Of a stretch of DNA of 64,000 nt, positions 33,796-45,269 are shown in pieces. The stretch spans positions 35,221,001-35,285,000 of the forward strand of contig NC_072807.1 in the NCBI RefSeq assembly GCF_028583425.1, in the 5' to 3' direction. Position 1 is the first letter of the stretch. Every line of letters begins with the position of its first letter. The stretch is from Eublepharis macularius. Lineage: Eukaryota; Chordata; Lepidosauria; Squamata; Eublepharidae. The translations under genes were made by a program, and so were the position numbers. Below the pieces are notes generated by a model. It did not search any database and was not told the DNA's origin. It saw nothing but the letters and a program-made list of their open reading frames with translations.

Positions 33796-34380
33796 AAACC
33801 TATTTTTCTCTCCCCATCAGAGCATTCATGTGAAACAGTAGCTGGCAGCACATCTTAGGATCCGAGTAAATCCTTCTGGGGCAGCAGGAGATGACGGTGC
33901 CTGCCCAGACTCTCTGGGACAGTGACGTTTATCAATAAATCCCCTCTGTTCAAACATTCCTCCTCCCAGCACTTAGATAGTCTTTTCAGAGATTCTCAGA
34001 ATCCAATGTGAACCAGCAACAAAATTGAGGTTGTTGAATTTCCATCTCCATATCTCCAATAACCCAATTTGATCTCAGGAGTATTCCCTAAATCTTACTG
34101 GGAGGATTCAAACAACTCCATTGAGGCCAACAGCTGCAATTATCACCTGTATATGGACATATCTGGGAAGGGAGCTGTCAGACCTGGTATATGAAGGAGA
34201 ATTTTGCACCAGTCGGATTTGACATTGTGCCTAGGACAGAAGCAGCTGAGAAGAGCATTTCATGACCTCTAGGGAAGTACAAAGGGGCCAGGCCCTCGGC
34301 GGGTGTAAATTAGCACGACGTTGTTTGGATTCAGGGGTACTCTTGAGTCTTTGCACCACCTCATTTTCTGGCCCAGTGCA

Positions 34381-34394
34381 AAAAAAAAAAAAAG
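34381..34394. repeat. Poly(A) run
   Basis: A homopolymer run of 13-14 A. A G homopolymer lies close by at about 34520. Confidence 0.8.
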
Positions 34395-34689
34395 TAAGAG
34401 AGGGGAAAATCAATTCCTTAAGAAAGTTGTAAATGGAATTGGAGATAAAAGCAAGAACAAGAATGCCAAAAGCCAACAAGACTGCAAAGAGGGAAATGGA
34501 CCCATGAGCAACACTGAAGTGGGGGGGGGGGGACAGCGATGCTTGCATCATTGCAGAGTTCAGCAGGGGCAGGAACCAAGAGATTGCAAGGGAAGGGGCT
34601 TCGAGGCACCATCCAGGATCAAAAGGGGAGGGGGTAATGCAATACTAAGTAAAGTTACTCCTTCGTAAGCTCATTGATTTTAATGGTCT

Positions 34690-34996
34690 TAAAGGTAAGG
34701 TAAAGGTAGTCCCCTGTGCAAGCACCGAGTCATTACTGACCTATGCGGGGGACGTCGCATCATGACGTTTTTGTTGGCAGACTTTTTGTTATGGGGTGGT
34801 TTGCCATTGCCTTCCCCAGTCATCTAAACTTTACCCCCAGGAAACGGAGTACTCATTTTACCAACCTCGGAAGGATGGAAGGCTGAGTCAACCTTGAGCT
34901 GGCTACTTGAACCCAGCTTCCGCTGGGATCGAACTCAGGTCGTGAGCAGAGCTTGGACTGCAGTACTGCAGCTTACCACTCTGCACCACGGGGCAG
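34690..34996 (-). repeat. tRNA-derived SINE, full length
   Basis: Same family as 3711-4002. The minus-strand head is at the right end (CACTCTGCACCACGGGGC on plus) with B box GGGATCGAACTCAGG. The body keeps GTCGCATCATGACG. The 3' end at the left is AAGGTAAAGGTAGTCCCC. Confidence 0.75.
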
Positions 34997-35264
34997 AGGG
35001 TATAATTCCATTTAACTCCACTTCATAACTCAACTATAGAAATGTTGCCAGGTCTATCACTTTCTAAATAAATGCCACTTTTTTAAAAGCTGAAGAACGT
35101 GTTCTGATAAACTTAGCACATTTGATTGATTATTTAAAATAGCAGCATAGAAAACCTGTTGGATTGAAACATAAGAGAAGGAAATGTAGCCTTCTTAGTA
35201 AATACTGGGGTGTGGATATAAAGGCAACTTCCAGGCCCCCTTCCATCATGCATGGATCCACTCC

Positions 35265-35390
35265 CTAAGAAACCTTTTTTTATTGAATTTTAATTATCAT
35301 TTGCGGTAGTCTTTGTTTTCTATAAGCAGCTCCGGGAGCCAATTTGGACTGAAAAAGGGCTTGAAAATATAATCCATAAATCAGCAAGGT
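35265..35390 (+). repeat. LINE 3' end
   Basis: ATTGAATTTTAATTATC, a central AGCAGCTCCGGGAGCC and a final GAAAATATAATCC match 12395-12500. Confidence 0.45.
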
Positions 35391-35490
35391 TGATCTATAT
35401 TATAAGCCAACTGACACAGTAAAGGGAATCATTGCTTCACTCACAGAATGATGACCTTGTGGAACTCACTGCCACAGAATGTAGCGATGA

Positions 35491-35705
35491 TAGGGTTCCC
35501 ATCCTCCAGGTGGTAGCTGGAGATCTCCTGGAATTGATCTCCAAGTGACAGAGATCAATTCCCCTGAAGAAAATGGCTGCCTTGGAAGATGGACTCTGTG
35601 GCATCAAACTCTGCTGAGGTCCTTCCCTTCTCAAAAACCATGCCCTCTCCAGGCTCCCCCCACTAAAATCTCCAGAAATTTCCCAGCCCAGAGCTGGCAA
35701 CCCTA
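35491..35705 (+). mobile_element. hAT-type MITE with exact 8-bp target duplication
   Basis: Flanked by AGCGATGA at 35483-35490 and 35706-35713. The ends TAGGGTTCCC and GCTGGCAACCCTA are inverted. This copy fixes the boundaries and superfamily of the TAGGGTTGCC family (10880, 20900, 29912, 31330, 48518, 51800 and 57830). Confidence 0.87.
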
Positions 35706-35936
35706 AGCGATGATCAGTAGTCTACTTGGCTTTAAAAGGGGTTCAGAAAACTTTGTGAGACCAAATTGAACCTCCATGTTGAGATGCAGTCAACCTGAAT
35801 ATACTAGCACTGGGAAGCAACAACAGGGGAGAGGTGCGGCCTTTGTGTCACGTCTGTGGCCTTTCCAAAGACATCCAGTTAGCCAATTTGTAAAACAAGA
35901 TACTGGACCACTTGTCTGATCCAGTATTGCTGCTAC

Positions 35937-36150
35937 TTGGTGGTGGAGAGTGCCCTCAAGTCATAGCTGACTTTTTGGCGCTCCTGGTGGGATTTTCCCA
36001 CCAAGAGACTAACAGAGGTGGTTTGCCATTGTCTGCCTCTGCAACCCTGATCTTCATTGGAGGTCTCCCATCCAATTACTATCCAAGGCTGGCCCTGCTT
36101 AGCTTCTGAGATCTGATGAGATCAGGCTCACCTGGGCTGTTAGGTACACT
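35937..36150 (-). repeat. 5S-rRNA-derived SINE
   Basis: The right-hand head CCTGCTTAGCTTCTGAGATC, with the GGTCTCCCATCCAATTACTA segment to its left, is the reverse of the 5S-like region (GGATGGGAGACC). The body has GTGGTTTGCCATTGTCTGCC. Confidence 0.7.
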
Positions 36151-36180
36151 GATAAACCCACTGCCAGAATGGGATGGAAT

Positions 36181-36220
36181 GTGGCCTGGTGTGTGTGTGT
36201 CTGTGTGTGTGTGTGCATGA
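36181..36220. repeat. (GT)n microsatellite
   Basis: An imperfect GT run with one TCT interruption. Confidence 0.8.
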
Positions 36221-36927
36221 GCCTAATCAGTTAAAAGATCAGGATGCTCTTGGAGTAGAACCACCCAGCCCTTCCCATCCTTTTAATGCAAATTATCTCT
36301 GAGCAAATAACTCAGGGCTTTCAATTCCTGCGGGGAAACTCACTTAGTGAGCTTGAAATTGTACAGCAGAGGCAAGCTCTTATGTGCAAGAATGACTCTG
36401 CCCCCCCTTTGGTTTGACCCCCCTCCCCCGGCCCGTACACCAGACCCACGTTACATATTTTTGCAAAAGGCACCTTTGCTACTAGCCTGGGGAGCTGCTG
36501 CTGTTAATTATCTCCGGGTTTCGATATCTGGACGGAAGGGCATGACCCGCCGAAGCAGGAACTGAGCCCTCAGCGAGGAGGAAAGTAACTAAGCTGACGG
36601 AGCATGGCTGGGGCAGGCTGACTTTTATCTGGAAGAAAAAGGGGGGAAATTCCCCAAACAACATTTCAGAGTCAGCTAATAAATGGTAATCATAAATTAC
36701 ATCCCTGAAGTTCACCCTTGAACCAAATGCTTGCAAGAGCATCTCTTTCGCCCCTGACTTCTGCAAACCTTTGGGGAACAAAGGAAGAACTTGCCAAAGT
36801 CATCAACGTATGCGATTGAACTGGTCGCGGGCTTCCTAGAAGCAGTTGATTGGCCACCATGGAAAAGCAGGATGCTGGACTTTAGTTTTATCTGGACTAT
36901 TTGGATGCCACCTTTCCATGCCCTAAA

Positions 36928-37085
36928 TCATAAAATCATAGAATCATAGGGTTGGAAGGTACCTCTAGGGTCATCTAGCCCAACCCCCTGCACAATGCAG
37001 GAAATTCACAACTACCCCCCCTGACTGCCCCAGTGCCCCTGCTCCATGCCCAGAAGATAGCAAAACACCATCAGACTAGAGGACT
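36928..37085 (-). repeat. CR1-type LINE 3' end
   Basis: The plus strand reads ATAGAATCATAGGGTTGGAAG and GCCCAACCCCCTGCACAAT, the antisense of a CR1 3' end. It is a close relative of 26577-26910. Confidence 0.7.
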
Positions 37086-37171
37086 AGACAGACGTTTGGT
37101 CTAACCCTTAAGGCTCTTCGGATCAATGGCTTTAAAAAGGGATTAAGATAAATTATCTACGGAGGACAAAT

Positions 37172-37395
37172 CAAGATGGGTAGCTGTGTTAGTCTGTTTG
37201 TAGCAGTAGAAAAGAGCAATCGTCCAGTAGCATCTATAAGATTAACAACATTTGTGGTAGGGTATAACCTGTAGTGAGTCACAGCTCACTTCTTCAGATA
37301 ACTTCAGAAGTGAGCTATGATTAAAAAAAGCTCATGCCTACCACAAATTTTATTAGTCTTATAGATGCTTCTGGACTGTTGCTCTTTTCTATTGG
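37172..37395 (+). mobile_element. Foldback retroposon (older variant), 14-bp target duplication
   Basis: TACGGAGGACAAAT at 37158-37171 and TACGGAGGACAGAT at 37396-37409 match at 13 of 14 bases. The left arm (GTAGCAGTAGAAAAGAGC) and right arm (GCTCTTTTCTATTGG) are inverted. The centre has CTCACTTCTTCAGATAAC. Confidence 0.75.
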
Positions 37396-37878
37396 TACGG
37401 AGGACAGATGTATCAACTATGATAATCAGAACGGAGCCCCCTAATTTTGAAGCTATAAGCTGTGGGACACTAGGTACTGGAGAATAAGACCCATAAAAGG
37501 CCTGCTCTCTCTCCTCTCTGATGGGTTTCCTGGAGGCATCTGGTTTGCCTGGGCCAGGAGAACTCTCCTAGGGAATAAATAAGATCTTAGGGAATAAATG
37601 AAATGCAAGGTCAGTGAATCTTGGAGAAGGCTAAAATGCTGTTAAAGGAAGACAAGCGGAACTGTATTTCAAGAGTGGATGAGATCTCCAAGGACCACTT
37701 ACATCTGAGGTCAAACACACTGGTTTGACACATTAAGTGACGACTTACTGCCCTGCCTTCCTTCCATGGAATTCAAAATGGTAGATAGATAGTTCCTCAA
37801 AGGTCTCCCACTCAGGCATTGACTGTCTTAACTTTGGCCAATCTAATCATTCCATGCTATATGCCCAATTGTCACCGT

Positions 37879-38003
37879 CTGAGGGCCAAGCTACAAGTGA
37901 CGAATGACACTTGAACGGCAAGTGTATTTCTCCCTGTTCACTTGCCCTCCACTCAATCCACTTGCTGTTCAAGTGTCATTCGTCACTTGTAGCTTGGCCC
38001 TGA
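37879..38003. mobile_element. Palindromic (foldback) MITE
   Basis: Arms start CTGAGGGCCAAGCTACAAG; length about 125 bp. Same family as 13649-13774 with a near-identical interior in opposite orientation. Confidence 0.75.
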
Positions 38004-38394
38004 GAAATCTTAGCCAATGAAACCTATCAGTTAATTTTTCAATGGAATCTTCTGGACCTTGCATACAAGAAAAAAGAGTATTGTTTTCTGAGATGATCCA
38101 TTCACGTATTGTATCAGCGTATCCTCTTAGGAGACATTCCCCCTTGTGTCCCCCCACAGGAGGCGGTTGTCTCTTTTAAGACAATATTTTGTCTTTACAG
38201 TTTTTTAAAAAGAAAAAAATGTGTGTGTAAAAAGGCTGCTTGTTTAATCTGGCAGTGCCATTTTCATCAATCAAAATCAACCAAAAAAATCTGATTCCGT
38301 ACAATGTGTATCGATCAGATATCACAGCAACAGAGCTGAAGGCGGATTTCAACAGGGTTGTCCATCCTTGAGGGATACCTAGGCTTTCCATTTA

Positions 38395-39345
38395 CCCACC
38401 CAGGACAGGTAAACCCCCTCCCTTGGACCCAATCCTCTGGCCTCAAGAAACTGAGGAGCAGGAGAAAAACAGGCAGAAAACGGCCTGGGTAGGGGGGAGA
38501 ACTAGCACTTACCAGGGGTGTCTTCCTTGTATGCACACCACTTGAGGATAATGTCACTTCTCAAAGTGATATCATTGTGCCTGGCATATTCCCATGCTTC
38601 ACAGGAGCCAATCGGGACCCCTGTGAATTATGGGAGCTTGCCCACCGGCGGGCGCAATAATGTCACTTAAGGAAGTGATGTCATCACATCTGGTGGGAGC
38701 GTACCTGCTGCACGCTGGCCTGGGGGCGGGGTTTGCTTCCTCAGTCCATTCTCCATGCCTTTCGTCTCCACTGGCCAGGAGAGTGATGGCGGGGGCCAGA
38801 GGCAGGGCCGTATTATTCATAAGGCTGACTAGGCTAAAGCCTAAGGGCCCTGCAGGGACTAGGGGCCCATCCATTTTTTTTTGCTGAGGCACGCCCCCAC
38901 ATAAATTACAATTAATTGATTCTCTCACATAACCTCTATGAATAAGATAATTAACTGCTTCCTTATTGAAGTGAAACGAATGGTCTCTTACATTAAAACA
39001 ATTATCTATACATTATATACATTTTTAATAAATAATAAAAAATTTAGTCACTTCAAAATATTACAGTATTGAACAATTATACCCCCCCAAATGTGCTTTC
39101 CTGAAGAGTTCTACTCGTGCAATAAAATATATATTTAAAAATTGTGAATAGAATTCTTCAGGAGACCCTCAAAATGGATATAGGGCTAAGTACTATGGTC
39201 TAGTACCTACTGTACCAGGGTCGGGCTGTCAGATGTAGTGGGGTGAAAGATTGAAGTACTGGAGGGGGCTCGAAATACCTGGAAGTCTTGGGGCCTGGCC
39301 ATGGGTTAATACAGCCCTGGGCAGAGGCTGGGAGTGGGATATCCT
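38395..39345. repeat. Dispersed repeat carrying a hAT insertion
   Basis: 38395-38804 has CpG-rich paired segments (GTCACTTCTCAAAGTG and GTCACTTAAGGAAGTGATG) resembling 8405 and 51479. It continues after the hAT element at 39320 (GGCAGAGGCTGGGAGTGG). Confidence 0.4.
38813..39319. mobile_element. hAT-type element with 8-bp target duplication
   Basis: GCCAGAGG at 38805-38812 and GGCAGAGG at 39320-39327 match at 7 of 8 bases. The ends CAGGGCCGTATTAT and GTTAATACAGCCCTG are inverted. The 507-bp interior is AT-rich and has no transposase frame. Confidence 0.75.
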
Positions 39346-40440
39346 CTGCCCCCTACTGGGGCAGCTAGACCCAAATGTATATGATGACACATTTGGGCAG
39401 CCTTTAGTAGATCTGGGCCTCTTTTACTAGAGCCCTCCTGCATATAGACACTGGCAGAGTCAATAGAAATCAGGCCTCAGCATGAACAGCAGTTTGGTCT
39501 GCTGAACTTGGTCCCCCCAGTGTTGCACAGCAGCCTGCAGCATGGCCTGGGCCTAATCCTGGCGTCTCAGTTTTGAATTTTATAATGAAGCCTCACGTCG
39601 GGGCTTTCAGACGCAGCCCCCCCAGCGACACCCGCTAAATCAAATTTTATTGAACTCGACGACGTTTCAGAGATAAAGACTCCTGGTTTACAAATAAATA
39701 TTTAACAACCTTTCCCGCTGCTAAGAGACTTGATTCTATAGACCTCGGGCTCAGCGCGAAGTATTCCTGTAGCGATCCGCAAAGCAGCAAAAACAAAAAG
39801 GGGGAAAGATCTTTCATTTCCAAATACGTTTATGCCTCTTTCCTCCCACTCTCCCTTTTATTTCTCTATGTCTTCTCCCCTCCCCTCCCCACCACCTCTA
39901 TTTTTCATGCAGGAGAGCCCACTGACATTTGAATGGGTCCGGCAGATGAGACCCCGTGCAAGTACACAGATCTTTGTGTCAGGAGGATGTGACAGAGTGA
40001 TAGAACCTGTTTCCTAGAAACCCCATTGCAGCTGACTCGCAGTAAAGCTGGCTGCACAGATTAACAGAGACACACGGCAATTGTAATCGGAGCAGATTTT
40101 TGTCTTTATTGCAATCCATGTTTCTTCTACTTTCTATGATGCTGCCCTGCAGAGGGCAAGCTGAAGATACCAACCAAACGGCCATACCGAAGGCAGCACG
40201 CCCTTTGCTTAAGGTGGCCATGTCACATGACAATTCCATTGGCTTCTGAACAGATACCAGCTCAGTGCTGGCTTTACCAATCTGCTCTTTTGCTGTCTCT
40301 TTTGCAACATCAGCATTGTGAAAGAAAGGATTTCTTTGCTCAATTGCGGTATTCACTGCCAATGGACATAGTGATGGCCACAAGAATAGAGAACTTTAAA
40401 TATATTAGGCAGGTGAATGGAGGGTAGGTCTATCAATGTC
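39330..40440. other. Stretch with little repeat content
   Basis: No gene recognised. The 39590-39830 segment (AT-rich, several CpGs) looks single copy and could be conserved non-coding DNA. Confidence 0.4.
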
Positions 40441-40451
40441 TTGACTCAGAT

Positions 40452-40710
40452 AACAACAACAACAACAACATTCGATTTATATACCGTCCTTCAGGACAAC
40501 TTAATGCTCACTCAAAGCAGTTTACAAAGTATGTTATGATTATCACCACAACAATCACCCTGTGAGGTGGATAGGGCTGAGAGAGCTCTGAGAGAGCTGT
40601 GACTGACCCAAGGTCACTCAGCTGGCTTCAAGTGGAGGAGTGAGGAATCAGAACTGGTTCTCCAGATTAGAGTCCTGCTGCTGTTAACCACTACACCAAA
40701 CTGGCTCTCA
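40452..40710 (-). repeat. tRNA-derived SINE, full length
   Basis: AAC tail at the left, then CGATTTATATACCGTCC, a body and a head ending CACTACACCAAACTGG. Single head, unlike 26150 and 42930. Confidence 0.72.
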
Positions 40711-40712
40711 AT

Positions 40713-40912
40713 TAGCCTGGGCAAGCCCGATCTCATCAATCTCAGAAGCTAAGCAGGGTGGGTATTGGTTAGTAATTGGATGGGAGACTTCCAAAGAAGA
40801 CCAGGGTTGCAAAGACAGGCAATGGCAAACCACCTCTCTTAGTCTCTTTCCTTAAAACCCCCATCAGGGATCACCATAAGTCAACTATGACTTGATGGCA
40901 CTTTCAACTACC
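40713..40912 (+). repeat. 5S-rRNA-derived SINE, full length
   Basis: The head has GATCTCATCAATCTCAGAAG, CTAAGCAGGGT and TTGGATGGGAGAC, matching the 5S rRNA internal promoter. The body has CAATGGCAAACCACCTCTC and TGACTTGATGGC. It follows the SINE at 40452 by 2 bases. Confidence 0.75.
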
Positions 40913-41429
40913 ATCACCAGGTCTATCAATGGCTACTAGCTAAAGAAAGCATCCATATTAGCAAAGCTCTGAATCCCACTGCTAGAAGGCAATATCAGGG
41001 GAAGGCCTTGGCCTAAATCGCCCTCCAGAGTAACGGGTCGGCCACAGTGTGAAACAAGGTGCTGGACGAGATGGACTGCTGGCCTGATCCAGCATGGCTC
41101 TTATGTTGTCGAGTTCTGTCTACATCCCCGCTGAGCTTCCTTTCATCCCCAAATTCTGTCTCCCCCCCAAGCACCACACCTGCTGCAAGGGCGGGCGGAA
41201 TGTGTCTGGGAACTCCAGTTTCGGATCATACACGACAGTTCGTTCAAAAAAGCTGTATTTCTGGCCAGTGCATTTGGTAAATGTATGAAGCCGCTTTCTA
41301 CTGAGTCAAGCTTTTTTATTGGGGAATGCTTCTGCATCGAAACCATGTGCTCAACCACTGAACTATGGCCCCAATCACTGCTGCACATAAGTGACTATTG
41401 TCATAAACAATTAAACAGTACTGTGTATT

Positions 41430-41955
41430 AGGTATCCATGGTAAAGGCACCAACCCCTTTGTCTGTTTTGTTTAGAAGTATTAACATAATCAAATGAGCA
41501 ATAGCAAGAATATTTGGGGAGATCTGGCAACTTCCCCGGTTTTTAATATATATTTTTATTTTTAAAAAACACAAAGTGATAGCCCCCACTCTCCTGGCTT
41601 TTTGTAAATGATGCAAAACCGAATTATTCAAAAAGGCTTTTTACTCAAATGGGAGAGCTGTATTGTAGGGAATGGGTCTCAGATGCTTCACTAATGAGTT
41701 AGGGACCATAGACTTCATCAGTATATTGCCTTAGGTATTATCTGCTGCTTTAAATATGTATTCCTATGTACCACCAGTGCTCCATGTTGTCTAATGTTAG
41801 TCCTAGAATTGATTATGTTCTACTTCAGTATTTTTCTACTCTGTATTGGAGTCTTGCTAATACTGTGTCTTTTAGATACCCTATGGCATTGTTTATGGAA
41901 ATGTCCTTGATATTGCATTGAAATGTACTTGATACTGATTGTACTAATCTCATAC
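41430..41955. other. Stretch with no gene; right part is LINE-like
   Basis: About 41760-41956 reads as the AT-rich 3' flank of a LINE, continued at 42173. The left part is not recognised. Confidence 0.35.
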
Positions 41956-41957
41956 TA

Positions 41958-42170
41958 GGGCCGATTCCAGACGACTAACCTGAAGGCGCTGCATGGCGCC
42001 ATGTTCCGGATCGCGACGGGGAAAACGCGAAATATCGCGTTTTCTCGTGTGAGTTTGGCGCGACATCGCGCCAAACTCACACGAGAAAATGCGATATTTC
42101 ACGTTTTCCCCGTCGCGATCTGGAACATGGCAGCATGCAGTGCCTTCAGGTTAGTCGTCTGGAATCGGCC
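41958..42170. mobile_element. Palindromic MITE with TA target duplication
   Basis: Arms of about 100 bp start GGGCCGATTCCAGACGACTA and carry GGGGAAAACGCG. TA occurs on both sides (41956-41957 and 42171-42172). The flanks rejoin as CTCATACTATGTAATCTGCC, matching the uninterrupted sequence near 48020. TA target choice suggests the Tc1/mariner superfamily. Confidence 0.72.
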
Positions 42171-42171
42171 T

Positions 42172-42245
42172 ATGTAATCTGCCTTGAGTCTCAGTGAGAA
42201 AGATGGGCTATAAATGACATAAATTAATAAAAAAATAAAAATAGT
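42172..42245 (+). repeat. LINE 3' end, interrupted by a MITE
   Basis: TATGTAATCTGCCTTGAGTC then AAGATGGGCTATAAATGAC and an AT tail. The same sequence type recurs at 47990-48085. Confidence 0.5.
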
Positions 42246-42819
42246 ACAGGAGATATGGAAATGAAAAAAGGAACTATAGAACATAGTTGTATGGATCAAA
42301 ATATTTATAAGTAACAAGATATATAAAACAGAATTTATATCTTCCCACCATCCCCTTCATTCATTTTTTAAGACACTGTATGACTACAGCAATATTTGCT
42401 TATGGTGGGATCCATTTATATTCAACATTTTAGGTTTCAAATTTATATTCAACATTTGTATTCAGCATTTATATTCAACATTTTACGTTTCAAATTTTAT
42501 AGCTAATCTGTTTTGCAATGACATTATTAGTTTCAACATTATTATAGATTCAATATTACATACTTTTGACACTTCTACCTACCCGCTATAAATTTTAACA
42601 AATACATAATATATCAAAATACAAAGAGAAAGTCTATTATATATCTCATAATAAGAAAATAGTAATAAGGATGCTTTTACGCAAAAATTGCTTCTGTATA
42701 GATTTATATCCAAGATGTTAGATTTGAAACTTATTCTCATTCTGCTTCAACTTTTCTCATTCTTTACAGTCGTCACCATTTCTCCCCTAATGTAGAAAGT
42801 GCAACTCCTGCAAAAAAGA

Positions 42820-42928
42820 AACATTACTCTCGAAAGCTCCTACCCTGGAAATCTAGTTAGTCTTTAAGGCGCTACTGGACCAAAATCTTGCTCTTCTATT
42901 ACAGACTAACATGGCAACCACCTGAAAC
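42820..42928 (+). mobile_element. Retroposon 3' end, variant family
   Basis: CTCGAAAGCTCCTACCCTGG, then AGTTAGTCTTTAAGGCGCTA and CAGACTAACATGGCAACCAC. It resembles the right arm of the foldback family but lacks a left arm. Confidence 0.5.
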
Positions 42929-42929
42929 A

Positions 42930-43290
42930 TATAATAATATAATATATTAATATAATAATAACATTCAATTTATATACCGCCCTTCAGGACAACTTAATGT
43001 CCACTCAGAGCGGTTTACAAAGTATGTTATTATTATCCCTACAACAATCACTCTGCGAGGTGGGTGGGGCTGAGAGAGCTCCAGAGAGCTGTGACTAGCC
43101 GAAGGTCACCCAGCTGGCTTCAAGCGGAGGAGTGGGGAATCAAACCTGGCTCTCCAGATTAGAGTCCTGCCGATCTTAAGTGACTGACCCAAGGTCACTG
43201 AACTGGCTTCAAGCGGAGGAGTGGGGAATCAAACCCGGTTCTCCAGTTTAGCGTCCCGCACTCTTAACCACTACACCAAACTGGGTCTCT
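42930..43290 (-). repeat. tRNA-derived SINE with duplicated head
   Basis: Two B-box sides GAATCAAACC start at 43137 and 43226, an 89-bp period as at 26150. It has the same diagnostic GGTCACTGAACTGG in the second unit. Confidence 0.75.
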
Positions 43291-43294
43291 GTAA

Positions 43295-44770
43295 GTTTCA
43301 TTGAAATTTCTGGATTCTTTTCAGATGTTTCACCTGGGGAGGAACTGTAATCTTCACTTCAAATCTCACAAGGTAAAATTTTTGAGCCAAGCAAACAAGA
43401 ATATTTTAAGAAAGCTTCAATGGAGTTTCAGAACTTGCCTGTAGCTGAGAAGGGGGGAAAAACCAAGAAGGTATGCTCATGTCAGGGTCTACAGGACATA
43501 AACTAGGAGCTGCATGAATCGGATATTGGCTTCCTACCTTGAGCCTACTGAGATTGTGGGTTGGAGAAGGGAAGGGCAGTCGGTTTGAAGCAGGAATTTT
43601 ACTCCACGGATCAGACTGTTCCTGCTATCAGGATTCAGGTGATTGGCTGAAAATCCAATCATATGCAATGATCCAAAATCTGCTTGACTCCCTCAGGCTC
43701 ATCAACCCATAGCTGAGGGTAGCTATCAGATCATCCCTCTTTTTTGAACTGGAGTCAGTCTAGGTCAGGGATCCTCAACCTTTCTTCCACCCATCATTTA
43801 ATGACCTGACTTGACCAGCTATGACCATAGCGGAGAATCAATTTCACCTACTGTGCAGATACAAAAACGGTAGATGGAAATTAAACGCAATCACCACAGC
43901 ATGCTACACAGCCACAGAGCTGTCCGGCAGCTGCCTGAGTTGGGCGGCAGTGAGGCATAGAGATCTGAGGCTCGGCTCATGGGCAACTACAGCTGTTGAA
44001 TACCAAATGTTCGCCTGCCTAACCTTTTGCCACGAATTTTGTGGCGTCCATGTAGGTGGCTGTTACTTCTTCAGTTATATGGATAGCAGAGTGCATAGCG
44101 CTACCTTCCTGCACCACTGATCTTCCCCTTCCCTCAAATCCCTCATGAAAAAGGTAGAAACATGAGCAATCAACGGCGGTGCATGGCTCGTCCATTAAGG
44201 CCTGAAACATTCATGAATGCAAGGAAACCCCTCGTGCCTCTAACCCTCTTTGAGAACCAGCCACAGTGAGTGCTGAACAGGGAGCTTCCCCTCACCTCAT
44301 AATGCTCTCACAAGCAAGGTTCCAAAACCCAAGCTTTGTCTAAGAAAGGTTTGGAAAGAAGATGGCAATTACCAAGTGGGCCGGGAGGAGCTCCCTTGTC
44401 ATTGGTTGCAGGAGTATCGTGTAGCGACGGGCCATCTGGGGGGGGGGATGGAAATCAAACATGGAGAAAAGCTCTTTTGCTACACCACTGCTCCACCCTT
44501 TGTAGAACAGCTGTGCTAAATTTGCAAGTTCCCAACCTGGCTAGAAAAGGGCAAATGAAAAAGAATGGGGGAGGGCGGCAGAAATATTTGAGGGCAAAGG
44601 AATGCTTATGTAGAGAAACATGACGGCTTACCGTGGAGAGAGGAGCAGGAGGAAATGTGACTGATTTATGTTTAAAAGCAAACAGCACATAGAGGTTAAT
44701 TCTGAAGGACTTGGCTTCTATCGTGCTTTGGGTATTAATGCTCCTTAAGTATTGATGTTATGATAAAGCT
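43295..44770. other. Stretch without recognised gene or repeat
   Basis: No exon or repeat ends were identified. Short open frames (up to 99 codons) have no recognisable domain. Confidence 0.4.
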
Positions 44771-44778
44771 GTGAATGT

Positions 44779-44985
44779 ATGAACACATGAAGCTGCCTTA
44801 TAGTGAATGAGACTCTTTGTCCATCAGGTCCTGAATTGTCTATTCTGATTGGCAGCTGCATCCCTGGGTCTCAGGCAGAGGTCTTTCCCATCACCACCAT
44901 CTTTTTAACTGGAGACGTTGGGGATTGAACCTGGGACCTTCGTTATGCCAAGCGGATGCTCTACCACTGAGCTAGGGCTGCTCCC
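44779..44985 (-). repeat. tRNA-Ala-like SINE, full length
   Basis: Minus orientation: head with GCTCAGTGGTAGAGCATCCG, B box GGTTCAATCCCC and a body ending at the left GGCAGCTTCATGTGTTC. Other fragments of this family are at 2424, 57560 and 61468. Confidence 0.7.
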
Positions 44986-45269
44986 CTTCTCCTATCTGTT
45001 ACAGCAAGTTTCTCTTCCCACCTCTAGCCCAGGCTTTTCCAAATCTTTACGCAGACCATGCTGAATTTCACACCGTTCCGCTTTCCTTCTCACCGTTTAC
45101 AAATAAGGCACTTGCTTTACACTAAATAAGAAGTCAGTGCCTTACAATAACACTAATGCTGTGAACAAACCGCTTCCATGGGGCTGGTGGCTCTTCTGAC
45201 CCTCTAAAGGGGAAGACGGGATGGAGACTGGCTGCCACACAGTTGGGAGTCTGTCCGCCTTGAAACTGC

